DNA of 64,000 nt from Haloprofundus salilacus (GTDB lineage Archaea; Halobacteriota; Halobacteria; Halobacteriales; Haloferacaceae). A program made the translations under genes and the position numbers. The stretch lies in NCBI RefSeq assembly GCF_020150815.1, contig NZ_CP083723.1, positions 248,001 to 312,000 on the forward strand, written 5' to 3'. The notes below the pieces were generated by a model. It saw only the letters and a program-made list of their open reading frames with translations. It was not told the DNA's origin and searched no databases. This document shows, piece by piece, positions 33,152 to 41,562 of the stretch. Within the stretch, counting starts at the first letter, position 1. Each line of letters starts with the position of its first letter.

Positions 33152-34315
33152 ATGCCAACGACACTCGGACCGGGGCTACGCGTCGGAGCCGACCGGACCA
33201 GCGGCGTGAACGAGTCGGTCATCCGCAAGATGACCAGAGCGGCGCTGCGGGAGGGTGCAATAAACCTCTCGCAGGGGATTCCCGACGAGGAGGAGACGCC
33301 GCCGGCGGTGAAGGCTGCCGCGAAGGAGGCCATCGATTCAAGCAGCCAGTACACGCTCACGTGGGGGCTCCCCGAGCTCCGCGAAGCCGTCGCCGACCGC
33401 TACGAGGCGTGGAAGGGCGTCCGCTACGACCCTGAGACGGAGGTAACCGTCACCTGTGGGACGAGTGAGGCGATCATGTCCACGCTGCTCGCACTCTGCG
33501 GCGAGGACGACGGCGTCATCTACTTCGAACCGACGTACGAGAGCTACATTCCGGCGATCCGCTTCGCGGGGGCGCGGGGCGTCCCCATCGACATCACCGA
33601 CGGGCTGACCGTCGACCCCGACGAACTGCGGGCGGCCGCGAAGGACGCGTCGGTGCTCCTGTTGAACACCCCACAGAACCCGACCGGGAAGGTGTTCGGC
33701 CGCGACGAGCTCCGCGAGATAGCGGCCGTCGCCGAGGCGGAGGACCTCGTCGTCGTCACCGACGAGATATACGAGCACATCGTCTACGCCGACGACTACG
33801 TGAGCCCGGTGACCGTCGGCAACCTCGCCGAGCGGACGGTCGTCTGTACGGGGATGTCGAAAACCTACAGCGTCACCGGCTGGCGTGTCGGATTCGCGCT
33901 CGCGCCCGACTGCCTCTCGGCGGAACTGCGCAAGATACACGACTACACGAGCATCTGCGCGCCGACGCCGTTTCAGCGGGCCGGTGTTGAGGCGCTCTCG
34001 CTGCCCGACGACTACTACGTGGAGCTCTCGGACTCCTACGAGGCCCGACGCGATCTGCTCTGCGACGGCCTCGCCGACGTCGGTCTCGACCCGGTCGTCC
34101 CCGACGGCGCGTACTACGTGATGGTCCGCTACGGCACCGACGAGAGCGACACGGCGTTTGCCCGCCGACTCGTCCGTGAGGCCGGCGTAGCGACGGTCCC
34201 CGGCAGCAGTTTCTACACCGACGGGGAAGCGGACTGGGTCCGGTTCACCTTCTCGCGGAACGAGCCGACGCTCCGGGAGGCGCTCGACAATCTCGCCGAG
34301 AACCGCTGGTGGTGA
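33152..34315 (+). CDS. PLP-dependent class I/II aminotransferase
   Basis: The 387-residue protein has fold-type I aminotransferase landmarks: LSQGIPDEE, the LLNTPQNPTGKV block (conserved Asn), VTDEIYEH (PLP Asp), and GMSKTYSVTGWRVGF with the Schiff-base Lys and a phosphate-binding Arg. The C-terminal WVRFTFSR provides the substrate-carboxylate Arg. Substrate unknown; an aspartate or aromatic type is possible. It opens a cluster with a deacylase, an FAD oxidase and a polyamine-type importer, suggesting catabolism of an amino compound. Confidence 0.88.
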   Translation: MPTTLGPGLRVGADRTSGVNESVIRKMTRAALREGAINLSQGIPDEEETPPAVKAAAKEAIDSSSQYTLTWGLPELREAVADRYEAWKGVRYDPETEVTVTCGTSEAIMSTLLALCGEDDGVIYFEPTYESYIPAIRFAGARGVPIDITDGLTVDPDELRAAAKDASVLLLNTPQNPTGKVFGRDELREIAAVAEAEDLVVVTDEIYEHIVYADDYVSPVTVGNLAERTVVCTGMSKTYSVTGWRVGFALAPDCLSAELRKIHDYTSICAPTPFQRAGVEALSLPDDYYVELSDSYEARRDLLCDGLADVGLDPVVPDGAYYVMVRYGTDESDTAFARRLVREAGVATVPGSSFYTDGEADWVRFTFSRNEPTLREALDNLAENRWW

Positions 34316-34338
34316 GCGTCGTCGTCGGGCGTCGATAG

Positions 34339-34435
34339 CGACGAACGTTGGCGGCGGACGTCGGTAGTGGCGAGTGTTCGTAGTGCCGAGCGTCGGTAAT
34401 CGAACGTCGGCGGCAGTCGAACGTCGCCGACGGTG
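34339..34435. repeat. Degenerate ~16-bp tandem repeat
   Basis: About six units of the form cga-acgtcggtagtgg (14-17 bp, several substitutions each) fill the spacer between the convergent aminotransferase and M20 genes. No gene is seen in it. Confidence 0.55.
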
Positions 34436-34453
34436 AACGCGGAGGATCCCGCG

Positions 34454-35731
34454 CTATGTCGCAGAAGAGAGGAACCGCCGGGCCGTCTCCGCGAGCACCT
34501 CGCCCGCGTCGAGCACTTCCGACCACTGTATCGTCTCGTCGGGGAAGTGCGCCTGATTTATCGAGCCCGGTCCGAACAGCACCGTCGGGATGCCCGCGGC
34601 GACGTAGTGCCGCGAGTCCGCGCCGTACGTCTCGCCGAGCGGCTCGGCGTCGGGCAGTCCGTGCTCGCGCATCGACCCCCGGAGCGCGGCGACCACCGGT
34701 TCGTCGGGGGATATCTCCGCCGCCTCGAACTGCACGGAGAAGCGCTCGAACGTCGGCGGATGCGCCGAGAGCCACTCGCTGTCGGCGACGACATCGTCAA
34801 GCGCCGCGCGAAACTCGGCCTCGACCTCGTCGACGGTCTCTACCGGCGCGACGCCGAGTCTGAGTTCGGCGACGAGTGACGCCGGCACGCTCGACGCCCA
34901 CGACCCGGCCTGCACGGTGCCGATGTTGACAGGCCACGGGTTCTCGAAGCGCTCGTATAGCGGGTGGGTAACGCGCTCGGCGCGCTCGGCCTCCAGTTGC
35001 TCGAACGCTGCCCGAATGCGCTCGAAGTGCGGGAGGACCGACTCGCCGTTCCACGTCCGCGCCGCGTGCGCCGACCGGCCGGCGAGTTCGAGGCGCATCA
35101 TCACGCTGCCCTCCGTCGCCACCAGCGCCTCGAGCTCGGTCGGCTCGGTGACGATTGCGGCGTCGCGCTCGAAGGGGTACGGATTGTCCATCGCAGCCGC
35201 CGCCGCGCCGACGCCACCGTCCTCCTCGCCGGCGACGCTTTCGACGACGAGTCGGCCGTCGAGGTCGAGTTCGCCCGACTCAACGGCGTCGCGCACCGCC
35301 AGCGCGGCGAAGATACCGACCGCTGTCCCGCACTTCATGTCGGCCGCGCCGCGGGCCGTGAGCCGCTCGCGCGCCTCGTCCCACGTCGGCTCGAAGGGGT
35401 CGCTCGACCACTGGTCGGCCTCCGCAGGAACGACGTCGACGTGGCCGTTGAAGACGAGCGTCGGCCCGGCGTCGGGGTCGCCGAACTCCAGTACGCCGCC
35501 GACGCTGGGACGGTCGGCGACCGCCTCAGCGGAGAGGTCGTCGGGGAACGAGGGGTGCCCGGCGAGGCGCTCGGGGTCGGCCGTCCAGACGTAGGTCTCG
35601 AAGCCCAACTCCTCCAGCTGGGCCGCTAGCCACTCCTGGGCCGGGCGCTCGTTCCGGTCGGTCGTGTCGAACGCAAGAAAAGTCTCGACGAACGTCCGAA
35701 GGTCGTCGTCGTACTCGGTAGCGAATGTCAT
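34454..35731 (-). CDS. M20-family deacylase/metallopeptidase (ArgE/DapE type)
   Basis: The 425-residue protein has the di-zinc ligands His97-x-Asp99 (GHVDVVP), Asp131 (GAADMKCG), Glu169-Glu170 (GEEDGG), and Glu in VTEPTELE, plus a central dimerisation domain (GRSAHAA). The final zinc His lies near the C-terminus (NQAHFPDE). Such enzymes remove acyl groups from amino acids or cleave short peptides. ATG 35731 starts directly at the catalytic domain. Its place between aminotransferase and oxidase suggests deacylation of the imported compound. Confidence 0.88.
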   Translation of the reverse strand: MTFATEYDDDLRTFVETFLAFDTTDRNERPAQEWLAAQLEELGFETYVWTADPERLAGHPSFPDDLSAEAVADRPSVGGVLEFGDPDAGPTLVFNGHVDVVPAEADQWSSDPFEPTWDEARERLTARGAADMKCGTAVGIFAALAVRDAVESGELDLDGRLVVESVAGEEDGGVGAAAAAMDNPYPFERDAAIVTEPTELEALVATEGSVMMRLELAGRSAHAARTWNGESVLPHFERIRAAFEQLEAERAERVTHPLYERFENPWPVNIGTVQAGSWASSVPASLVAELRLGVAPVETVDEVEAEFRAALDDVVADSEWLSAHPPTFERFSVQFEAAEISPDEPVVAALRGSMREHGLPDAEPLGETYGADSRHYVAAGIPTVLFGPGSINQAHFPDETIQWSEVLDAGEVLAETARRFLSSAT

Positions 35732-35888
35732 AGATGGGAGATGGTTTCCTGTTCGTGCGAGCAACGACGTGATAAATTTGGCGACCCGGTCGGAGTTTAG
35801 TCAGCGAGCCGAACGGTTGCGGCTCCGTGGCGCTCGGTCGGTCGGGTCGGTCCCACAGTGTTAAGACGACGCTGTGCGACCGTTTGCC

Positions 35889-37274
35889 ATGACTACGGAC
35901 TGTTCGTTTCTCGCGGAGCTCGACCTGCGCGACGACCAGGTGTCGTTCGCGGCGGCCGACAGGGACCACCGCGGCACCGACTGGGGGACGAAGGAGAGCG
36001 AGGCCGCACCCCCCGACGCGGTCGTCTGGGCGGAGTCGACGGCCGACATCGCCGCGGTCCTCGCCGCCGCCGACGAGCGCGGGGTGCCCGTCACGCCCTA
36101 CGCCGCCGGCACCGGCATCGAGGGGAACGCGGTGCCGACCGCCGGGGGCGTCAGCCTCGACACGACCCGGATGGACCGCGTCCTCGACGCTCGACCCGAC
36201 GACCTGCAGGTTGACGTCGAACCAGGGGTCGTCGGTGCGGCGGTCGATGACGCTGTCGCCGGCCACGGGCTCTTCTTCCCCCCGCTCCCGACGTCGGGTG
36301 ACATCGCCACCGTCGGCGGGATGATTGCGACCGACGCCAGCGGGATGCGCACGGTGAAGTACGGGACGGTCGGCGACTGGGTGCGCGAGCTCGAAGTCGT
36401 CCTCGCCGACGGGACGGTGCTCACCGTCGGAACGAAGGCCGCGAAGACGTCGAGCGGTTACAACCTCCGCGACCTCGTCGTCGGCAGCGAGGGGACGCTC
36501 GCGGTCGTCACGCGAGCGACGCTCCGCCTCGCGGGCCTCCCCGAGCAGGTCCGCGGCGCACGGGTGGTCTTCAAGACCGTCGACGACGCGGCGGCGGCGG
36601 TGGCCGACGTCGTCCGCTCCGGCGTCGACGTCTCCGCCATCGAACTGCTCGACGCGGCGAGCGCACGCATCGCCAACGCCTACGTCGGCGCGTCGCTGCC
36701 GGACCGGCCGATGCTCTTCGTTGAACTCCGCGCGAACCACGGCGTCGACACCGAACTCGAGTTCTGCCGCGAGGTCGTCGCCGCCCACGACCCCATCGCA
36801 TTCGAGACCGCCGACGGTGCAGCGCTGAACGACCTCTGGGAACTCCGCCGCGAGCTCGCCGACGCCGTGCGGGCGTTCGACCCCGACCTCCAGTCGGTCC
36901 ACCCCGGCGACGTGGCCGTCCCCGTCAGCCGCTATCCGGAGCTCCTGCGCGGCGTCGCTCGGCTCGCCGAGCACCACGACTTGCTGATTCCCTGCTTCGG
37001 CCACGCGGGCGACGGCAACGTCCACTTCGACGTGCTCGTCGACCCGAGCGACGAAGCGGCTGTAGCGCTCGGCGAGCGCGTCTTCGCCGAGGTCGTCGAC
37101 CTGGCCATCGAAATGGGCGGCACCGCGACGGGCGAACACGGCATAGGTCGCGGCAAGCGGCAGTTCCTGCGCTCGGAACACGGCGAGGCGGGGGTCAGGA
37201 CGATGCGAACGGTGAAGCGAGCACTCGACCCGAACGGGACGCTCAATCCGGGGAAGGTGCTCCCCGACGACTGA
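35889..37274 (+). CDS. GlcD-type FAD-binding oxidoreductase
   Basis: The 461-residue flavoprotein has the PCMH FAD fold (PYAAGTGIEGNAVPTAGG; SGDIATVGGMIATDASG; YGTVGDWVRELEVVL) and the C-terminal block CFGHAGDGNVHFDVLV with GEHGIGRGKRQFL. This is the pattern of glycolate oxidase GlcD and D-lactate dehydrogenases. It oxidises a 2-hydroxyacid to the 2-oxoacid. It is adjacent to the Pot-type importer operon and probably part of the same catabolic unit. ATG 35889 has a TATA-like TGTTAAG about 28 nt upstream. Confidence 0.88.
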   Translation: MTTDCSFLAELDLRDDQVSFAAADRDHRGTDWGTKESEAAPPDAVVWAESTADIAAVLAAADERGVPVTPYAAGTGIEGNAVPTAGGVSLDTTRMDRVLDARPDDLQVDVEPGVVGAAVDDAVAGHGLFFPPLPTSGDIATVGGMIATDASGMRTVKYGTVGDWVRELEVVLADGTVLTVGTKAAKTSSGYNLRDLVVGSEGTLAVVTRATLRLAGLPEQVRGARVVFKTVDDAAAAVADVVRSGVDVSAIELLDAASARIANAYVGASLPDRPMLFVELRANHGVDTELEFCREVVAAHDPIAFETADGAALNDLWELRRELADAVRAFDPDLQSVHPGDVAVPVSRYPELLRGVARLAEHHDLLIPCFGHAGDGNVHFDVLVDPSDEAAVALGERVFAEVVDLAIEMGGTATGEHGIGRGKRQFLRSEHGEAGVRTMRTVKRALDPNGTLNPGKVLPDD

Positions 37275-37355
37275 ACGGCATTCGAAAACTCACGAGAGAA
37301 CCGTCTTTCGGTGAACTCTCGTGACACTCCGGTACCGTCTCCCGTTATTGTTGCT

Positions 37356-37371
37356 CAAATGTCACCATTTG
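37356..37371. promoter_or_regulatory. Palindrome just upstream of the importer TATA box
   Basis: CAAATG-tcac-CATTTG is a perfect 6-bp inverted repeat ending 11 nt before the TATA element. This position suits an activator, or a repressor overlapping TFB contact. Confidence 0.5.
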
Positions 37372-37382
37372 TTTCGCGAAGC

Positions 37383-37390
37383 TATTTAAC
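37383..37390 (+). promoter_or_regulatory. TATA box of the ABC importer operon
   Basis: TATTTAAC is centred 26 nt before ATG 37412, predicting a leaderless polycistronic transcript for the four transporter genes. Confidence 0.6.
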
Positions 37391-37411
37391 AGGGGCGCAG
37401 AAAGTGGTTCC

Positions 37412-38521
37412 ATGACACGCAATCACGTACTCGGGCGCCGAAACGTGCTGAAGGCGACCGCCGGTGCAGCGGCGGCAGGGCTCGCCGGATGTCTCGGCGG
37501 CGGGGACGGCGGCGACTCGCGGACGCCGATGGACGTCACGGAGTGGCCGCCGGAGGACCTCGAAGGCAATCTAAACCTCTGGAACTGGTACGACGACTGG
37601 GCGGAGTACGCCAAGGAGGAGTTCGGCAATCAGTTCGATGTCACCGTCACCAACAGCGGCTTCTCTTCGCCGGACCAGTGGTACTCGAGGCTTCAGGCCG
37701 GGAACGAGGAGATGGACAACATCGCCGCGACGACGAACTGGGTTGAGCGGTCGATTGAGAACGATTACCTGCACGAACTCCCGGTCGACATCATGCCCGC
37801 GTGGGAGAACATCACTGACCGCGTCAAGGACGTAAGCTCGTACCAGCAGGACGGCAAAGTGTACGCAATCCCCGAGGCGCTGGTGCTCTACCCGCTGACG
37901 TACAACGACGAGCACTTCGACAGCGCCCCGTCATCGTGGGACGTTCTCTGGGACGAGTCGCTCGAAGGACAGATCATGATGTGGGACAACAGCACCGTCT
38001 CCTGTCAGATCGCGGCGCTGTACACCGGACAGGACCCCGTCGAGCCCGACGACTTCGGCGAGATCGAGGAGGTGCTCAAACAGCAGAAGCCGCTGCTGCG
38101 CACTTACTGGGGCGACTACCAGCAGGGGATGAGCCTCTTCGTCAACGAGGAGGTCGTCGCCGGACCGCTGACGATGGGCCGAACGTACACCGCCCGGTTC
38201 GGCGAGGGCGCACCGGTCCACTACACCGCTCCCGAGGAGGGGGCGATGTTCACGAGCGACCTCTTTGTCATCCCGAAAGGCGCGCCGAACCCGATGGCTA
38301 GCCTCCAGTTCACTAACTGGGGGTCCCAGAAGAAACACGCGGCCAAACTGTTCGAGACGATGGGCTACATGCCCGCCGTCGATATCGAGGACCAGCTCTC
38401 CAAAGAGGACCGCGAGTTCACGAACTGGCCCGACAGCTGGAACCTCATCTTCCAGGAGACGCTCTCCGACGAAGTCCGCTCGCGGTTCGACGAGATCTGG
38501 ACCGCGGTCAAAGCCGCCTGA
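37412..38521 (+). CDS. Tat-lipoprotein substrate-binding protein, PotD-like
   Basis: The 369-residue protein starts with a Tat-lipoprotein signal (GRRNVLKATAGAAAAGLAGC, lipobox Cys27) and continues as a family-1 solute-binding protein of the spermidine/putrescine type: LNLWNWYDDW, ATTNWVERSIENDYLHELP and YAIPEALVLYPLTYN. Polyamine or similar cationic ligands are expected. It is anchored outside the membrane and feeds the PotBC permeases encoded downstream. Six nt separate it from the ATPase gene. Confidence 0.88.
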   Translation: MTRNHVLGRRNVLKATAGAAAAGLAGCLGGGDGGDSRTPMDVTEWPPEDLEGNLNLWNWYDDWAEYAKEEFGNQFDVTVTNSGFSSPDQWYSRLQAGNEEMDNIAATTNWVERSIENDYLHELPVDIMPAWENITDRVKDVSSYQQDGKVYAIPEALVLYPLTYNDEHFDSAPSSWDVLWDESLEGQIMMWDNSTVSCQIAALYTGQDPVEPDDFGEIEEVLKQQKPLLRTYWGDYQQGMSLFVNEEVVAGPLTMGRTYTARFGEGAPVHYTAPEEGAMFTSDLFVIPKGAPNPMASLQFTNWGSQKKHAAKLFETMGYMPAVDIEDQLSKEDREFTNWPDSWNLIFQETLSDEVRSRFDEIWTAVKAA

Positions 38522-38526
38522 TAGCA

Positions 38527-39639
38527 ATGTCACTGCTCACTGTTCGCAATCTGACCAAGGAGTTCGGCGACCTGACCGCGGTGAACGAGGCCTCGTTCGA
38601 CATCGAGGACGGCGAGTTCGTCTCGATTCTCGGGCCGAGCGGGTCGGGGAAGTCGACCATTCTCCGGATGGTCGCGGGCTTCGAGGAGCCGACGGCGGGC
38701 TCAATCGAACTCGATGGCGCCGAGGTGATCGGGACGCCGCCGTTCGAGCGCGACCTGAACATGGTGTTCCAGAACCTCGCGCTCTTTCCGCACCTCACGG
38801 TCGCGGAGAACATCGGCTATGGGCTGAAACAGTCGAGCGTCCCGAAGGCCGAGCGCAAGGAGCGGACCGAGGCGATGCTGGAGATGGTCCACCTCGAGGG
38901 CTACGGCGACCGCGACCCCGACGAGCTCAGTGGCGGCGAACAGCAGCGTGTCGCGCTCGCTCGCGCGCTCGTGAACGAGCCCGCGCTCGTGCTGTTCGAC
39001 GAGCCACTCTCCTCGCTCGACCGCAAGCTTCGCCAGCACATGCAGACTGAGCTACAGCGCATCCAGTCGGAGACGGGAATCACGTTCCTCTACGTCACGC
39101 ACGACCAGGAGGTCGCCCTGTCGGTCTCCGACCGCCTCGTCGTACTCAACGACGGCCACGTCGAACAGATCGGGGCGGTCGAGGAGCTCTACGACGAGCC
39201 GGCGACCGCGTTCGTCGCGGACTTCATCGGCGACGTCAACGCCGTCGACGCGACGGTCCGCGGCCGTGACGACGAACGGCTGGTCGTCGAGACCGCCACC
39301 GGAACCGCGGCCGTCGACGCGCCCGCCGAGGGCCGGTGGAGCGCCGGCGACCGAGTGTCGCTCTGCGTCCGACCGCATGAGGTCCGCCTCTCCGAGACGG
39401 CCACCGAGTCGCGCGCGTTCGCGTCGACCGGCACCGTCCGGACACGGAGCTACCACGGCAGCGACGTCGTCTACACCGTCGACACGCCCTGGGGGACGCT
39501 CACGGCGAACGTCCGCGGCGAGGAGTTCGCCGTCGACGACGAGGTCGTCGTCGGGTGGAACGCCGACGACGTGCACCTGTTCCCGGCCGAGGCGGCCGAC
39601 TCCTCCGAGACAGGCCAACTGACCGCGGAGGGGGACTGA
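38527..39639 (+). CDS. potA: ABC transporter ATP-binding protein, PotA-like
   Basis: The 370-residue ATPase has Walker A GPSGSGKST (36-44), signature LSGGEQQR (134-141), Walker B LVLFDEPLS (about 154-162) and the H-loop in VTHDQE. A TOBE-type C-terminal domain (about 240-355) is typical of the spermidine/putrescine and iron/sugar MOI group. The stop overlaps the potB start (TGATG). Confidence 0.92.
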   Translation: MSLLTVRNLTKEFGDLTAVNEASFDIEDGEFVSILGPSGSGKSTILRMVAGFEEPTAGSIELDGAEVIGTPPFERDLNMVFQNLALFPHLTVAENIGYGLKQSSVPKAERKERTEAMLEMVHLEGYGDRDPDELSGGEQQRVALARALVNEPALVLFDEPLSSLDRKLRQHMQTELQRIQSETGITFLYVTHDQEVALSVSDRLVVLNDGHVEQIGAVEELYDEPATAFVADFIGDVNAVDATVRGRDDERLVVETATGTAAVDAPAEGRWSAGDRVSLCVRPHEVRLSETATESRAFASTGTVRTRSYHGSDVVYTVDTPWGTLTANVRGEEFAVDDEVVVGWNADDVHLFPAEAADSSETGQLTAEGD

Positions 39640-40559
39640 TGGGCGATACCGAGTCGACGGAGCGAGGGCCCGGCGGTCTCGCCGGTCGCGTACGCGGAAT
39701 CACCGACTTCGCGCGCGAGCACCCGCGGGTCCGGAGAGGGCTCATCGCGGGACCGCCGACGACGTTTCTCGTGCTGTTCTTCGCGCTGCCAATCTTGACG
39801 ATGCTCGTCATCTCCTTTCGGGCAGGCGACATCAACGGCCCGTTCACGCTTGACAACTACACGAACTTCCTGACCTCGGACACCTACCGTACTGTCCTCT
39901 GGCGGACGCTACTCGTCACCGTACAGGTGACCGCGGTCGTCACCGTCGTCGGCTACGCGCTGGCGTACAGCATCGTCCGATTCTCGCGGCGAACGACGCT
40001 GCTGCTCCTGCTCGTCATCCTCCCATTCTGGACGAGCTACATCATCCGGATGTACGCGTGGATAAACATCCTGCAGAGCGGCGGTGTCCTCGACTCGACG
40101 CTCCTGCTGTTGAACGTCATCGACCAGCCCATCGGGGTGCTCTACTCGCAGACCGCCGTGCTCGTCGGCTTCACCTACGTCTGGCTGCCGCTCGCGGTGC
40201 TCCCCTTCTACGCGTCGTTGTCGAACATGGATCCCGACCTGATCGAGGCTGCCAAGGACCTCGGCGCGGGGCCGCTGAAAGCGTTCTTGACGGTGACGCT
40301 CCCGACGACGCTCGACGGCGTCGTCACGGGCGTCATCCTCGTCTTTATCCCCACGTTCGGCTCGTTCATCACGCCGCGGCTGCTCGGCGGGACGGACAAC
40401 ATCATGATTGGGATGGTCATCGAGAACCAGTTCAAATCGGCGTTCAACTACCCCTTCGGCGCGGCCATCGGCATCGTCATCTCCGCCGTCGTCGTCGTCC
40501 TGCTCGTGCTCGGTGCCCGCGTCGGCGCGGGGAACCTTCAGGGAAGTGACGGCCAATGA
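39639..40559 (+). CDS. potB: ABC transporter permease, PotB-like
   Basis: The 306-residue membrane protein has six TM helices and the EAA loop that docks to the ATPase (EAAKDLGAGPLKAFLTVTLP). The long periplasmic loop after TM1 and the motif FWTSYIIRMYAW are typical of PotB/PotH. ATG 39639 overlaps the potA stop; the stop overlaps potC (ATGA). Confidence 0.92.
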   Translation: MGDTESTERGPGGLAGRVRGITDFAREHPRVRRGLIAGPPTTFLVLFFALPILTMLVISFRAGDINGPFTLDNYTNFLTSDTYRTVLWRTLLVTVQVTAVVTVVGYALAYSIVRFSRRTTLLLLLVILPFWTSYIIRMYAWINILQSGGVLDSTLLLLNVIDQPIGVLYSQTAVLVGFTYVWLPLAVLPFYASLSNMDPDLIEAAKDLGAGPLKAFLTVTLPTTLDGVVTGVILVFIPTFGSFITPRLLGGTDNIMIGMVIENQFKSAFNYPFGAAIGIVISAVVVVLLVLGARVGAGNLQGSDGQ

Positions 40560-41389
40560 GCCTGCTCGACGGCGCGCTCCTGCCGGTCGAGCGGTTCCTC
40601 CAGCAGCACGGCGAGCGCCTGGCGCAGGTCGTGACGGTCGCGGTCTTCGCCTTCCTCTGGCTCCCCATCGGAGTGCTCGTCGTCATGTCGTTCGCGGCAG
40701 GCGGCGTGCTCTCGTTCCCCCCGCAGGAGCTGACGCTGCGGTGGTACGGCGTCTTCCTCTCGAACGACACCGCCATCCAGGCCATCGGGCTGACGCTGCG
40801 CATCAGCGTCGTAGCGACGCTCGTGACGGTCACGCTCTCGACGCTCATCGCCTATACTGTCGACCGGTTCGCGTTCCGGGGGCGGAGTTTGATCCAGCTG
40901 CTGGCGACGCTCCCTATCGTCGTTCCGCTCGTCGTCACCGGCGTCGCGCTGGTGCTGTTCTTCGGCACCGTCGACCTCGGGTCGAGCTACTGGGAGATCG
41001 TCGTCGCCCACGTGGTCCGGACCATTCCCTTCGCGACGCTCGTCATCATCCCGACGTTCCTCACGTTCGACCGAGGGCTCGAAGAGGCCTCGAAGGATCT
41101 GGGTGCCGACGAACTGCAGACGTTCCTGCAGGTGACGCTCCCGAACGTCTTCCCCGGCATCCTCGCCGGCGGTCTCCTGGCGTTCACCATCTCGTTCAAC
41201 GAGTTCGTCTTCACCTACTTCGTGAAGGGGTCGGGCCAGTCGACGCTCCCGGTCTACATCTGGGACCAGATTCGGTACAACGTCACCCCCGAGGTGAACG
41301 TCATCAGCGTCGTCTTCCTGCTCGTCGCCGTCTCGATGGTGCTCGTCGCCGTCTCACTGACGCGCGTCGACCTCATCGCCCGCCGGTAG
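40556..41389 (+). CDS. potC: ABC transporter permease, PotC-like
   Basis: The 277-residue permease has six TM helices, the EAA motif EEASKDLGADELQTFLQVTLP-like segment (EASKDLGADELQTFLQV) and the PotC/PotI block FTISFNEFVFTYF. It completes the importer with the preceding genes. Confidence 0.92.
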   Translation: MSLLDGALLPVERFLQQHGERLAQVVTVAVFAFLWLPIGVLVVMSFAAGGVLSFPPQELTLRWYGVFLSNDTAIQAIGLTLRISVVATLVTVTLSTLIAYTVDRFAFRGRSLIQLLATLPIVVPLVVTGVALVLFFGTVDLGSSYWEIVVAHVVRTIPFATLVIIPTFLTFDRGLEEASKDLGADELQTFLQVTLPNVFPGILAGGLLAFTISFNEFVFTYFVKGSGQSTLPVYIWDQIRYNVTPEVNVISVVFLLVAVSMVLVAVSLTRVDLIARR

Positions 41390-41443
41390 CGGCGCCGGCT
41401 CTCCTCCGGCGCTCTCGGATCTCGCGTCGCAGCGGGCGCTCGA

Positions 41444-41518
41444 CCGAATCACCACCGTTGACATTCCGCCAAATCACTACTGCTGACGCTCCGCCGAACT
41501 ACCACCGCCGACGCTCCG
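41444..41518. repeat. 25-bp tandem repeat, three copies
   Basis: Units at 41444-41468, 41469-41493 and 41494-41518 share the frame ccgaatcaccaccg...gacgctccg with three to five substitutions between copies. The spacer otherwise holds only the raSEA promoter. Confidence 0.8.
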
Positions 41519-41531
41519 CCCAGACGAAGCC

Positions 41532-41539
41532 GATATACC
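41532..41539 (+). promoter_or_regulatory. TATA box for raSEA
   Basis: GATATACC is centred 28 nt before ATG 41563, fitting a leaderless start. Confidence 0.55.
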
Positions 41540-41562
41540 CGCGGACGGATTACTCCGGCGCA

